Shown: piece by piece, positions 36,291 through 45,145 of the stretch
Layout: each line of letters opens with the position of its first letter
Numbering within the stretch: position 1 is the first letter of the stretch
Source: Hypericibacter terrae
GTDB lineage: Bacteria; Pseudomonadota; Alphaproteobacteria; Dongiales; Dongiaceae
NCBI RefSeq assembly: GCF_008728855.1
Contig: NZ_CP042906.1
Span: 124,001 to 188,000 of the forward strand
DNA: 64,000 nt
Direction of reading: 5' to 3'
Notes under the pieces: generated by a model
Database searches by the model: none
What the model saw: the letters and a program-made list of their open reading frames with translations, nothing else
Told to the model about the DNA's origin: nothing
Translations under genes and position numbers: made by a program

Positions 36291-39131
36291 CTACTCGGCC
36301 GCCGGCGCTGCCGCGATGCGACGTGCGCGTCGGGTGAATTCGTTATTCTCCTCCTGCCAATCCGAGCGGCGGTTGGTCGGGCGGACCTGGACGGCGGTCA
36401 CCTTGTATTCCGGGCAGTCGGTCGCCCAGTCCGAGAATTCCGTGGTCACGACATTCGCGCCGGTGTCGGGGTGGTGGAAGGTCGTATAGACCACGCCCGG
36501 CTGCATCCGTTCGGAGACGCGCGCCCGCAAGGTGGTCTCGCCGGCGCGGCTCTTCAGCTGCACCCAGTCGCCGTCATTGATGCCGCGATCCTCGGCATCG
36601 ACCGGATGGATCTCCAGCCGGTCCTCCTCATGCCACACCGAGTTGGCGGTGCGCCGTGTCTGGGCGCCGACATTGTACTGGCTGAGGATTCGACCAGTGG
36701 TCAGGATCAGCGGGAAGCGCGGACCGGTGCGCTCCTCGGTCGGCACGAACTCGGTCAGGACGAACAGGCCCTTGCCGCGCACGAAGCCCTTCTCATGCAT
36801 GATCGGGGTGCCCTCCGGCGCCTGGTCGTTGCAGGGCCATTGGATACTGCCCAATTCCTCGATCCGCTTGAACGAAACGCCCGCAAAAGTCGGCGTCAGC
36901 CGGGCAATCTCGTCCATGATCTCGGAGGGGTGCTTGTAGGTCATCGGGTAGCCCAGCGCCGCCGAGAGGGCCATCGTGGTCTCCCAGTCGGCCTTGCCCG
37001 CCATCGGCGGGATCGCCTTGCGCACGAGGCTGATGCGGCGCTCGGCATTGGTGAAGGTGCCGTCCTTCTCGAGGAAGGAGGAGCCCGGCAGGAACACATG
37101 GGCATAATTCGCGGTCTCGCTCAGGAACAGATCCTGGACGACCACGCATTCCATGGCGGCGAGGCCGGCGCCCACATGGTGGGTGTTGGGATCGGACTGC
37201 AAGATGTCTTCGCCCTGCACGTAGAGGCCCTTGAAGCTGCCATCGACGGCGGCATCGAGCATGTTGGGAATGCGCAGGCCCGGCTCCGGATCGATCGCGA
37301 CACCCCAGGCGCTTTCGAAGAGGGCGCGGGTCGGCGCGTCGGAGACATGGCGATAGCCCGAGAGCTCATGCGGGAAGGAGCCCATGTCGCAGGCCCCCTG
37401 CACATTGTTCTGACCGCGCAGCGGATTTACGCCGACGCCGTTCCGGCCGATATTGCCGGTGAGCATGGCGAGGTTGGCCATGGCCATGACCGTGGTCGAG
37501 CCCTGGCTGTGCTCGGTGACGCCAAGGCCGTAATAGATCGCACCACGGCCGCCGGTCGCATAGAGACGCGCCGCGCCGCGCAACTCGGCCGCCGGCACGC
37601 CGGTATAGGCCTCGCTCGCTTCCGGCGAATTCAGCGGCTGACGGATGAAGGCGAGCCACTCGCGGAAGCTCTCGAGATCGCAGCGCTCCTTGACGTAGTC
37701 CTCGTCCATCAGGCCCTCCGTCGCGATCACATGGGCGAGCGCATTGACGACTGCCACATTGGTGCCGGGCTTGAGCGCCAGATGGAACTGGGCCTCGATA
37801 TGGGGCGAGCGCACCAGATCGATGCGGCGCGGATCGACGACGATGAGCTTGGCACCCTGACGCAGACGGCGCTTCATGCGCGAGGCGAAGACCGGATGGG
37901 CGTCGGTCGGGTTGGCGCCGATCACCAGCGCCACATCGGTCTCGTCGACCGAATCGAAATCCTGCGTGCCGGCCGAGGTGCCCAGCGTGGTCTTGAGGCC
38001 ATAGCCGGTCGGCGAATGGCAGACGCGCGCGCAGGTGTCGACATTGTTGTTGCCGAAGGCGGCGCGGATCAGCTTCTGCACCAGGAAGGTCTCTTCGTTG
38101 GTGCAGCGCGAGGAGGTGATGCCGCCGACCGAGTTGCGGCCGTATTTTCCCTGGATGCGCTTGAACTCGGAGGCCGCGTAATTGATCGCCTCGTCCCAGG
38201 AGACCTCGCGCCAGGGCTGGTCGATGCTGGAACGGATCATCGGCTTCAGGATGCGTTCCTTGTGCGCAGCATAGCCCCAGGCGAAGCGGCCCTTGACGCA
38301 GGAATGGCCGTGATTGGCCTTGCCGTCCTTCCAGGGCGTCATGCGCACGACGGTGTTGCCGTTGAGCTCGGCCTTGAAGGAGCAGCCGACGCCGCAATAG
38401 GCGCAGGTCGTGATCACCTCGCGGCGCGGCTGGCCCAGCTCGATCACCGACTTTTCGATGAGCGTCGCGGTGGGGCAGGCCTGGACGCAGGCGCCGCAGG
38501 AGACGCATTCGGAACCGAGGAAGCCCTCGTCCTGGCCGGGCGAGACATGCGATTCGAAGCCGCGCGCGCCGATCGTCAGCGCGAAGGTGCCCTGGACCTC
38601 CTCGCAGGCCCGCACGCAGCGCGAGCAGGCGATGCATTTGGCGGGATCGAAGGTGAAATAGGGGTTGGACTCGTCCTTCTTGGCGTCGAAGTGATTGGCG
38701 CCTTCATAGCCGTAGCGCACCTCGCGCAGGCCCACCGCACCCGCCATGTCCTGCAGCTCGCAATCGCCGTTCGCGGCGCAGGTCAGGCAGTCGAGCGGAT
38801 GGTCGGAGATATAGAGCTCCATCACGCCCTTGCGCAGCTTCTCCAGCCGCGGGGTCTGGGTCTTGACCTTCATGCCGGGCTCGACCGGCGTGGTGCAGGA
38901 GGCGGGCGTGCCGCGGCGGCCTTCGATCTCGACCAGGCAGAGGCGGCAGGAACCGAAGGGCTCGAGATTGTCGGTGGCGCAGAGCTTGGGGATCGGGAGC
39001 CCGGCCTCGACCGCGGCATGCATCACCGAGGTGCCGGCCGGCACCGTGATCGCCTGGCCGTCGATCTCGAGCGTGACCGGCGTGCCGACCCGGGCGGGGG
39101 TGCCGTAATCGATCTCGGGGTGCAGAGCCAT
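36291..39131 (-). CDS. fdsA: NAD-dependent formate dehydrogenase alpha subunit (molybdopterin)
   Basis: 946 residues. It oxidises formate to CO2 at a molybdenum bis-MGD centre and passes electrons through iron-sulfur clusters. N-terminal 2Fe-2S domain (EPFGSCRLCLVEIEG, ASCTTPVEPGM), a His/Cys 4Fe-4S site (DHPLDCLTCAANGDCELQ), ferredoxin pair (CIACSRCVRAC, CVSCGACVQACP), then the catalytic domain with CAYCGVGCSFKAEL and the active-site segment NVDTCARVCHSPTGYGLK. C-terminal dinucleotide-binding domain from ~830. Start: MALHPEIDYG matches the family; a 14-residue extension was rejected. It follows fdsB by 22 bases. Confidence 0.97.
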   Translation of the reverse strand: MALHPEIDYGTPARVGTPVTLEIDGQAITVPAGTSVMHAAVEAGLPIPKLCATDNLEPFGSCRLCLVEIEGRRGTPASCTTPVEPGMKVKTQTPRLEKLRKGVMELYISDHPLDCLTCAANGDCELQDMAGAVGLREVRYGYEGANHFDAKKDESNPYFTFDPAKCIACSRCVRACEEVQGTFALTIGARGFESHVSPGQDEGFLGSECVSCGACVQACPTATLIEKSVIELGQPRREVITTCAYCGVGCSFKAELNGNTVVRMTPWKDGKANHGHSCVKGRFAWGYAAHKERILKPMIRSSIDQPWREVSWDEAINYAASEFKRIQGKYGRNSVGGITSSRCTNEETFLVQKLIRAAFGNNNVDTCARVCHSPTGYGLKTTLGTSAGTQDFDSVDETDVALVIGANPTDAHPVFASRMKRRLRQGAKLIVVDPRRIDLVRSPHIEAQFHLALKPGTNVAVVNALAHVIATEGLMDEDYVKERCDLESFREWLAFIRQPLNSPEASEAYTGVPAAELRGAARLYATGGRGAIYYGLGVTEHSQGSTTVMAMANLAMLTGNIGRNGVGVNPLRGQNNVQGACDMGSFPHELSGYRHVSDAPTRALFESAWGVAIDPEPGLRIPNMLDAAVDGSFKGLYVQGEDILQSDPNTHHVGAGLAAMECVVVQDLFLSETANYAHVFLPGSSFLEKDGTFTNAERRISLVRKAIPPMAGKADWETTMALSAALGYPMTYKHPSEIMDEIARLTPTFAGVSFKRIEELGSIQWPCNDQAPEGTPIMHEKGFVRGKGLFVLTEFVPTEERTGPRFPLILTTGRILSQYNVGAQTRRTANSVWHEEDRLEIHPVDAEDRGINDGDWVQLKSRAGETTLRARVSERMQPGVVYTTFHHPDTGANVVTTEFSDWATDCPEYKVTAVQVRPTNRRSDWQEENNEFTRRARRIAAAPAAE

Positions 39132-39153
39132 GGGGAGGTCTTCCTCTTCTCGG

Positions 39154-40704
39154 CTATTCGGCCGCGGCCGCAACCGGCCGCTTGAAGTCTTCGGGGAAAT
39201 GCTCGAGCGCGCTCAGGACCGGCAGCGGCGTCAGGCCGCCCAGCGCGCAGAGCGAGCCGTCGGTCATGACCTCGCAGAGGTCCCGCAGCAGCGCGGTCTG
39301 CGCCTCGACGTCGCGGCCCGCGATAATGCGATCCATGATCTCGACGCCGCGGGTCGAGCCGATGCGGCAGGGTGTGCATTTGCCGCAGGATTCGACGGCG
39401 CAGAATTCCATGGCGAAGCGCGCCTGGCGGGCGAGATCGACACCGTCGTCGAACAGCACCATGCCGCCATGGCCCAGCATGCCGCGCTTGGCTGCCAGCG
39501 CCTCGTAATCCATCGGCAGATCGAGCAGGCTCGCCGGGAAATAGGCGCCGAGCGGGCCGCCGATCTGGACCGCGCGCAAGGGCCGGCCCGACGCGGTGCC
39601 GCCGCCGAAATCATTGATCAGCGTATCGAGCGTGACGCCAAAGGCGAGCTCGACCAGCCCGCCGCGCTTCACATTGCCGGCGAGCTGCACCGGCAAGGTG
39701 CCGCGCGAGCGGCCCATGCCGAAATCGCGATAGGCCTCCGCACCCTCGGCCAGGATGAAGGGCACGGTCGAAAGCGTGACCAGGTTGTTGACGACCGTGG
39801 GCTTGCCGAAGAGGCCCTGGAGGGCCGGCAGCGGCGGCTTGAAACGGATCACGCCGCGCTTGCCCTCGAGGCTTTCCAGCAGCGAGGTCTCCTCGCCGCA
39901 GATATAGGCGCCCGCACCCAGGCGAACTTCGATATCGAAGCTGAAATCGCTGCCGAGAATTTTCGTGCCCAGCCGGCCTTCGTCGCGGGCGTTCGCGACC
40001 GCGCGCTTGAAGGTGCGGAAGGCATGGGGATATTCGGAGCGGATATAGACGAAGCCTCGCGTGGCGCCGACGGCGAGGCCCGCAATCGTCATGCCTTCGA
40101 TGAGCCCATAGGGATCGCCTTCGAGCAGCATGCGGTCGGCGAAGGTGCCGCTGTCGCCCTCGTCGGCGTTGCAGACGATGTATTTCTGATCGGCCTGGGC
40201 ACCGAGCACGGTCTTCCATTTGATGCCGGTCGGGAAGCCCGCGCCGCCGCGTCCGCGCAGGCCGGACGCGGTGACGGTGTCGACGATGGCGGCGGGCTCC
40301 AAGGTCAGAGCCTTGGCGAGGCCGCGATATCCGCCATGGGCCTCGTAATCCTCGAGCGACAGGGGATCGATGATGCCGCAACGCGCGAACGTCAGGCGCT
40401 GCTGGCGCTTGAGCCAGGGGATCTCCTCGACCAGCCCGAGGCGCAGCTTGTGCTCGCCGCCCTCGAGCAGTCCGGCGGCGAGAAGGCCCGGGACATCGTC
40501 CGGCGTCACCGGCCCATAGCCGACGCGGCCGGCCGGCGTTTCCACCTCGATCAGCGGCTCCAGCCAGAAGAGGCCGCGCGACCCGTTGCGGACGATCTCG
40601 GCCTTGGCGCCCTGGCGCTTCAGGGCGAGCGCGAGAGCCTCGGCCACTTCCTCGGCATCGAGCGAAAGCGCCGTCGAATCGATCGGAACGAAGAGGCGGG
40701 TCAC
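39154..40704 (-). CDS. fdsB: Formate dehydrogenase beta subunit (NADH-binding, NuoF-like)
   Basis: 516 residues, starting with GTG that overlaps the fdsG stop (GTGA). It holds FMN and NAD sites: GLRGRGGAGFPTGIKW, NADEGDSGTFADRMLLEGDP, GAGAYICGEETSLLESLEG, and the 4Fe-4S motif ESCGKCTPCRIGSTRG. The N-terminal ~110 residues are a thioredoxin-like domain. In the complex it takes electrons from FdsA via clusters and reduces NAD+ to NADH. An earlier in-frame ATG at 40812 lies inside fdsG and is not used. Confidence 0.96.
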   Translation of the reverse strand: MTRLFVPIDSTALSLDAEEVAEALALALKRQGAKAEIVRNGSRGLFWLEPLIEVETPAGRVGYGPVTPDDVPGLLAAGLLEGGEHKLRLGLVEEIPWLKRQQRLTFARCGIIDPLSLEDYEAHGGYRGLAKALTLEPAAIVDTVTASGLRGRGGAGFPTGIKWKTVLGAQADQKYIVCNADEGDSGTFADRMLLEGDPYGLIEGMTIAGLAVGATRGFVYIRSEYPHAFRTFKRAVANARDEGRLGTKILGSDFSFDIEVRLGAGAYICGEETSLLESLEGKRGVIRFKPPLPALQGLFGKPTVVNNLVTLSTVPFILAEGAEAYRDFGMGRSRGTLPVQLAGNVKRGGLVELAFGVTLDTLINDFGGGTASGRPLRAVQIGGPLGAYFPASLLDLPMDYEALAAKRGMLGHGGMVLFDDGVDLARQARFAMEFCAVESCGKCTPCRIGSTRGVEIMDRIIAGRDVEAQTALLRDLCEVMTDGSLCALGGLTPLPVLSALEHFPEDFKRPVAAAAE

Positions 40705-41186
40705 GATTGACGCTCGTCGGCGAGATGGCGCGCCAGATGGAATTCGACCTTCGTCAGATCGACCCGGCCCAGGATCCGTTCGTCGAGCATCGCCGCGGGC
40801 CCGCAGGCGCAATTGCCGAGGCAGAAGACCGGCTCGAGCGTCAGCTTGCCGTCGGCGCTGGTGTCATGGAAATCGACGCCGAAGCGGGCCTTGACCTGGG
40901 CCGCCAGGGCGTCCGCGCCCATGGCCTGGCAGGCCTCGGCGCGACAGAGCTTCAGCACATGCCGGCCGGGCGCGGTCTTGCGGAAGTCGTGATAGAAGGA
41001 AACGACGCCATGAACTTCGGCGCGCGACAGGTTCAGCGCCTGCGCCACCAGCGGCACGGCTTCGGCCGGGACATGGCCGAACTCCTCTTGCAAGGCATGC
41101 AGGATCGGCAGGCAGGCGCCGGCCTGGGGCCGATGTTGCTCGATCAGCTCGGCCGCTCTTGCTGCCGACCAGGGCATGACGCCCAT
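40701..41186 (-). CDS. fdsG: Formate dehydrogenase gamma subunit (2Fe-2S, NuoE-like)
   Basis: 161 residues. The 2Fe-2S ligands are in KLCRAEACQAMG and VFCLGNCACGP, the NuoE/thioredoxin-like pattern; the N-terminal helical part reads ACLPILHALQEEFGHVP and RAEVHGVVSFYHDFR. It is the first gene of the fdsGBA-fdhD-fdsD operon. Upstream, palindromic sites separate it from the LysR regulator gene on the same strand. Confidence 0.95.
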   Translation of the reverse strand: MGVMPWSAARAAELIEQHRPQAGACLPILHALQEEFGHVPAEAVPLVAQALNLSRAEVHGVVSFYHDFRKTAPGRHVLKLCRAEACQAMGADALAAQVKARFGVDFHDTSADGKLTLEPVFCLGNCACGPAAMLDERILGRVDLTKVEFHLARHLADERQS

Positions 41187-41230
41187 GACGCTCTCCCTCG
41201 CCTTTTGTCGGTATGGCGGAGAGACCGTAT

Positions 41231-41292
41231 TTGATAGATCGAGTCTATTTCAAAGTGGAAAATACTATCGATTGATAGATCTTATCTATCAA
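41231..41292. promoter_or_regulatory. Operator region of the formate dehydrogenase operon
   Basis: A perfect palindrome TTGATAGAT-CTT-ATCTATCAA spans 41272-41292, and a second copy of TTGATAGAT starts at 41231 with a weaker right half (ATTTCAA, 41247-41253). The two copies are 41 bases apart, close to four helical turns. They lie between the fdsG start (41186) and the stop of the LysR gene (41299), so they are good binding sites for that regulator, with strong-site and activation-site roles. Confidence 0.75.
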
Positions 41293-41298
41293 AACTAA

Positions 41299-42213
41299 TC
41301 AGTGATTGGCTGCGAGCGGAGACAAAGTTGCTTCAATATCAAGAGTTTGTGCTATTTCGACCAAGGCCCGGGCGGTCGGCTGCTGCGGCTCGCGCTCCGG
41401 ATAGACCAGCCCGATGACGCGTTCGGGCTTGGGGTCGGTCAGCGGCAGGGCACGCAGCCAATGAGGCTGCCCCAGGAGATGCAAGGAGGCCTGGCTCAAC
41501 ACGGCGGCGAGGCCGCTGCGCACATGGGTGTAAAGCCCCAGAATCGAGTCCGATTCGACCACCGGGATCGGCATGGCGCCGGCCTCCTGAAAGGCATGAT
41601 CGACGATGCGGCGGTTCTGCATGTCCGGCGTCAGGAGACACAAGGGGGCCTTCGCGGCTTCGGCCCAGCTCACATTCCGATAACCTTCGAAGAGCTTGGG
41701 ATCGCCTGTCACCAGGTAATAGCGTTCGTGATAGAGAGCGACGCTGCGCACGCGCAAGAGCGGCTCGTTGTCGAGATAGGTGAGGGCGGCATCGATGTCG
41801 AAATTGTCGAGCCCGCGCTGGATCTCGATCGAGCTCATCGACAGGACCTTGATCTGCACGCGCGGATAAGTGTTGCGGAAGGGTGTCGTCAGCAGGCCCA
41901 GCGCTGCCAGCGCCGTCGGAATCACGCCGATGCTGAGATGACCGCTCAGCCCCTCCTTCAGCAGCGCCACTTCCTGATGCAGGGCGTCGCGATCGGCGAG
42001 GATGCGGTGCGCCCATTCGACGATCCGCTCGCCTTCGGGCGTGAGGCCGCGGAAGCGCTGGCCGCGCTCGACGATGAGAACGCCCAGCTCGGATTCGAGC
42101 TCGCGGATCGCCGCGGACAAGGTGGGCTGGGTCACATGGCAGACGGCCGCCGCGCGGCCGAAATGTCGCTCGCGGGCAAGCGTCACGAGATATTCGAGCT
42201 GGCGAAGAAGCAT
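41299..42213 (-). CDS. LysR-family regulator of formate dehydrogenase
   Basis: 304 residues. N-terminal winged helix-turn-helix (LEYLVTLARERHFGRAAA, QPTLSAAIRELESELGV) and a C-terminal effector-binding domain (IGVIPTALAALGLL, DIDAALTYLDNEPLLRV, GLYTHVRSGLAAVLSQA). It lies just upstream of, and in the same direction as, the fds genes, whose promoter carries LysR-like palindromes. Related regulators of this operon respond to formate or its precursors in other bacteria; the inducer here is unknown. Stop-to-fdsG distance is 112 bases. Confidence 0.9.
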   Translation of the reverse strand: MLLRQLEYLVTLARERHFGRAAAVCHVTQPTLSAAIRELESELGVLIVERGQRFRGLTPEGERIVEWAHRILADRDALHQEVALLKEGLSGHLSIGVIPTALAALGLLTTPFRNTYPRVQIKVLSMSSIEIQRGLDNFDIDAALTYLDNEPLLRVRSVALYHERYYLVTGDPKLFEGYRNVSWAEAAKAPLCLLTPDMQNRRIVDHAFQEAGAMPIPVVESDSILGLYTHVRSGLAAVLSQASLHLLGQPHWLRALPLTDPKPERVIGLVYPEREPQQPTARALVEIAQTLDIEATLSPLAANH

Positions 42214-42255
42214 GGCCGTTGCGATCCCGTTTCTTCGCCCCGATGCCTGGGCGCG

Positions 42256-43275
42256 CTAAGCGCCCGGCACGCCCGATGTCGTCGAATATTCGAAATGCAG
42301 CACTTCGCCCACATGCACCAGCGGATAGATCGCATGGGCCGCGGCGGCCGCCTCGGCGAAGCCCGAGAGGATCAGTTTCAGCTTGCCCGGATAATGCGCG
42401 ATGTCGCCGATCGCGAAGATGCCCGGCCGGCTGGTGGCGCAGGTCGAGGGATCGACCAGGATATGGTTGTGGTCGAGATTGAGGCCCCATTGCGCGATCG
42501 GCCCCAGATTCATCGAGAGACCGAAGAAGGGCAGCAGCACATCTGCCGGCAGGCTGCGCTTCTGGCCGTCGAGCGTGGCGACGACAACGGCGCTGATCTG
42601 GCCGTCGCTGCCTTCGAGCCCCGAGAGCTGATAGGGCACCACCATCTCGACCTTGCCGGTCTTCACCAGGGCTTCCATGCGCGCGACACTTTCGGGGGCC
42701 GCGCGGAATTTCGGCCGGCGATGGATCACATAGACATGCGCCGCGAGGTCCGCCAGCGAGAGCACCCAGTCCAGCGCCGAATCGCCGCCACCGGCGATGA
42801 CGATGCGCTTGCCGCGATAATCTTCGCGCCGTTTCACCAGATAATGGACGCTTTTGCCCTCATAGGCCTCGATGCCGTCGAGCGGGGGGCGGTTGGGCCC
42901 GAAGGCGCCCACGCCGGCCGCGACGATGACCGCGCGCGCATCGACCGTGACGCCGCCCGCATTCGACACCAGGAAGCGATCGCCATGGGGTTCGACCCGC
43001 GTCACCGCATGGCCGAAGTGATAGACCGGCTTGAAGGGTGCCGCCTGGGCCTCGAGCTGGCGCACCAGCTCGGCCGCGTCGATCCGCGGGTGGCCCGGAA
43101 TGTCGTAGATCGGCTTTTCCGGATAGAGCGCGCTGCATTGGCCGCCCGCCATGTCGAGCGCGTCCAGCACATGCGCCTTCATCTTCAGCATCCCGCATTC
43201 GAACACGGCGAAGAGCCCCACAGGGCCGGCGCCAATGATGGCGACGTCGGTCTGATGCGTGGCGCTGGCGGTCAT
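42256..43275 (-). CDS. Ferredoxin/flavodoxin-NADP+ reductase, thioredoxin-reductase-like (TrxR-type FNR)
   Basis: 339 residues. FAD-binding VAIIGAGPVGLFAVFECGML, AGGQCSALYPEKPIYDIPG, NADPH-binding IVIAGGGDSALDW and C-terminal FAIGDIAHYPGKLKLI. It resembles thioredoxin reductase but has no CxxC redox pair, which defines the YumC-type ferredoxin-NADP reductases. It should pass electrons between NADPH and ferredoxin. The ATG at 43275 (GGAG upstream) gives the usual start; the longer opening is untypical. It is 42 bases upstream of the LysR gene, same strand, possibly one transcript. Confidence 0.92.
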   Translation of the reverse strand: MTASATHQTDVAIIGAGPVGLFAVFECGMLKMKAHVLDALDMAGGQCSALYPEKPIYDIPGHPRIDAAELVRQLEAQAAPFKPVYHFGHAVTRVEPHGDRFLVSNAGGVTVDARAVIVAAGVGAFGPNRPPLDGIEAYEGKSVHYLVKRREDYRGKRIVIAGGGDSALDWVLSLADLAAHVYVIHRRPKFRAAPESVARMEALVKTGKVEMVVPYQLSGLEGSDGQISAVVVATLDGQKRSLPADVLLPFFGLSMNLGPIAQWGLNLDHNHILVDPSTCATSRPGIFAIGDIAHYPGKLKLILSGFAEAAAAAHAIYPLVHVGEVLHFEYSTTSGVPGA

Positions 43276-43595
43276 GGACAGATACTCCGGCAGTGAAACA
43301 GGTGGCGGGCCGAGGGCCGGGAGGCGCTCGCCCGGGAACATGAAGGCCGAATTCGCCCATGGCAAGCATGCCGGGAGCGACCCGAAAACGCGGGATTCGC
43401 TCAGGATTTGGCCGTAAGAACCCTTGCCACGATGGGGTTTTGACGCATTTTCGCGGCCGATTCGCCGCCGAAAGGGCCCTCGAATGGGTCGAATCGAAAT
43501 GGTTTGGAAGCGTTTCCGACGCAAAAAGGGGCTGTTTGAGTGCTTCCTGAGCGGCGGTTGCGCCGTTCCGGGCCCCTCGCTACAACCCATCCGGC
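43276..43595. other. Divergent intergenic region between the reductase and tsaE
   Basis: 320 bases with no supportable gene. It must contain promoters in both directions; the AT-richer patch around 43495-43540 is the likely place, but no clear box pair or operator is visible. Confidence 0.45.
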
Positions 43596-44081
43596 ATGAC
43601 CGATTCCGCCGCCTCATCCCCTGTCCGGTCCCTGTTTCTGCCCGACGAAGCCGCGACCGAGCGGCTGGGGGCCAGCCTCGCCGCCGCCCTGGCGCCGCGC
43701 GATCTGGTGGCCCTGTCGGGCGAACTCGGGGCCGGCAAGACCTGCCTCGCCCGGGCGGTGATCGCGAGCCTCATGGGCGGTCCGGAAGAGGTCCCGAGCC
43801 CGACCTTCACCCTGGTCCAGACTTATGAGACCCCCAAGGGCCCGCTCTGGCATTTCGATCTCTATCGGCTCTCGGCGCCCGACGAGGTGTGGGAGCTGGG
43901 CTTCGAGGAGGCGTTGTCCGAGGGCATGTCGCTGATCGAGTGGCCCGAGCGGCTGGGCCGGCTGTTGCCGCCGATGCGGCTCGATCTCACGCTGCGCTTT
44001 GCCGATCGCCCCGGCGCCCGCCATGCCGATTTCGTCGGCCATGGGAGTTGGGCCGCGCGCATCGACCGTCTCGCGGCATGA
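43596..44081 (+). CDS. tsaE: tRNA threonylcarbamoyladenosine synthesis ATPase TsaE
   Basis: 161 residues. Walker A GELGAGKTCLARAV, then PSPTFTLVQTYE, LWHFDLYRL and SLIEWPERLG are the TsaE signature. It is the ATPase that supports the TsaBD complex in making t6A37 on ANN-decoding tRNAs. Its stop overlaps the next gene's ATG by four bases. First gene of a rightward run tsaE-amgK-murU-addB-addA-trxA that is common in alphaproteobacteria. Confidence 0.95.
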   Translation: MTDSAASSPVRSLFLPDEAATERLGASLAAALAPRDLVALSGELGAGKTCLARAVIASLMGGPEEVPSPTFTLVQTYETPKGPLWHFDLYRLSAPDEVWELGFEEALSEGMSLIEWPERLGRLLPPMRLDLTLRFADRPGARHADFVGHGSWAARIDRLAA

Positions 44082-45127
44082 CGGAGCCGTCCGCGCAGGC
44101 CATGACGACATCCCTCAAGCTTCACGAACAGCCCGAGCGCGTCGCGAGCCGCGACGCGTTCCTGAAGCGGGCCGGCTGGGGCAGCGCCGAGCGACGGTTG
44201 CTCGCGGGCGACGCCTCCTTCCGGCGCTATGACCGATTGACCCTGGGCGGCCGCACGGCGGTGCTGATGGACGCGCCGCCGCCGCACGAAGATGTGCGGC
44301 CCTTCGTGGCGGTGCGGAAGATCCTGGGCGGCCTCGGCCTGTCGGCGCCCGAGCTCTATGCCGCCGACGAGGCGCAGGGCTTCCTGCTGCTCGAGGATCT
44401 GGGCGACGACACCTATACGCGCCTGCTGCAGCGCGGCACCGACGAGCCGATGCTCTATCGCCTCGCCGTCGATGTGCTGATCGAGCTGGCGAAACATATC
44501 CAGCCGAAGGATCTGCAGTCGCTGCCGGCGCTCGACGATGCGCGCGCCCTCGACGAGGTCTCGCGCCTGACCGAATGGTGGTGGCCGACCGTGATGGGCG
44601 CGCCGATCCCGGAGACGGTGCTGGGCGACTATCGCGAGGCCTGGCGGCAGGTGCTGCCGCGCGGCCGGCGGGCGCCGGAATCGATCGGCCTGTTCGACTA
44701 TCACGTCGACAATCTGCTCTGGCTGCCCAAGCGCAAGGGCGTGGCCGCCTGCGGTCTGCTGGATTTCCAGGATGCCGTGCGCGTGCCGATGGGATTCGAC
44801 CTGATGTCGCTGCTGCAGGATGCGCGGCGCGATCTCAAGCCGGGGCTCGAGCCCGAGCTTTACGACCGCTTCGTCGCCGGATTGCCGGGGCTCGATCGCG
44901 CTTCCTTCGCCGATGCCTTCGCGGTGTTCGGCGCCGAGCGCCATTCGCGCATCATCGGCACCTTCGTCCGGCTTTGGAAACGCGACGGCAAGCCCGCCTA
45001 TCTGGTGCATCTGCCGCGGGTCTGGCGTCAGCTCGAAAGCGCGCTCGCGGCGCCCGCCATGGCGCCGCTCAAGACCTGGTTCGACATTCATGTGCCGCGC
45101 GCCAAGCGCGGCGCGATCACCATGTGA
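44078..45127 (+). CDS. amgK: Aminoglycoside-phosphotransferase-fold sugar kinase, AmgK-like
   Basis: 349 residues. The APH-type kinase fold is shown by LLAGDASFRRYDRL, FLLLEDLGDDTY, the catalytic loop GLFDYHVDNLLWL and the metal site LLDFQDAVRVPMGFDL. Position directly before a MurU-like nucleotidyltransferase points to AmgK, the anomeric kinase for N-acetylmuramate/N-acetylglucosamine in peptidoglycan recycling, which with MurU bypasses de novo UDP-MurNAc synthesis. The assignment is by fold and context. ATG at 44078 overlaps the tsaE stop; a longer in-frame opening lies wholly in tsaE. Confidence 0.85.
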   Translation: MTEPSAQAMTTSLKLHEQPERVASRDAFLKRAGWGSAERRLLAGDASFRRYDRLTLGGRTAVLMDAPPPHEDVRPFVAVRKILGGLGLSAPELYAADEAQGFLLLEDLGDDTYTRLLQRGTDEPMLYRLAVDVLIELAKHIQPKDLQSLPALDDARALDEVSRLTEWWWPTVMGAPIPETVLGDYREAWRQVLPRGRRAPESIGLFDYHVDNLLWLPKRKGVAACGLLDFQDAVRVPMGFDLMSLLQDARRDLKPGLEPELYDRFVAGLPGLDRASFADAFAVFGAERHSRIIGTFVRLWKRDGKPAYLVHLPRVWRQLESALAAPAMAPLKTWFDIHVPRAKRGAITM

Positions 45128-45145
45128 GTTCCTGGAACAGCCCTG

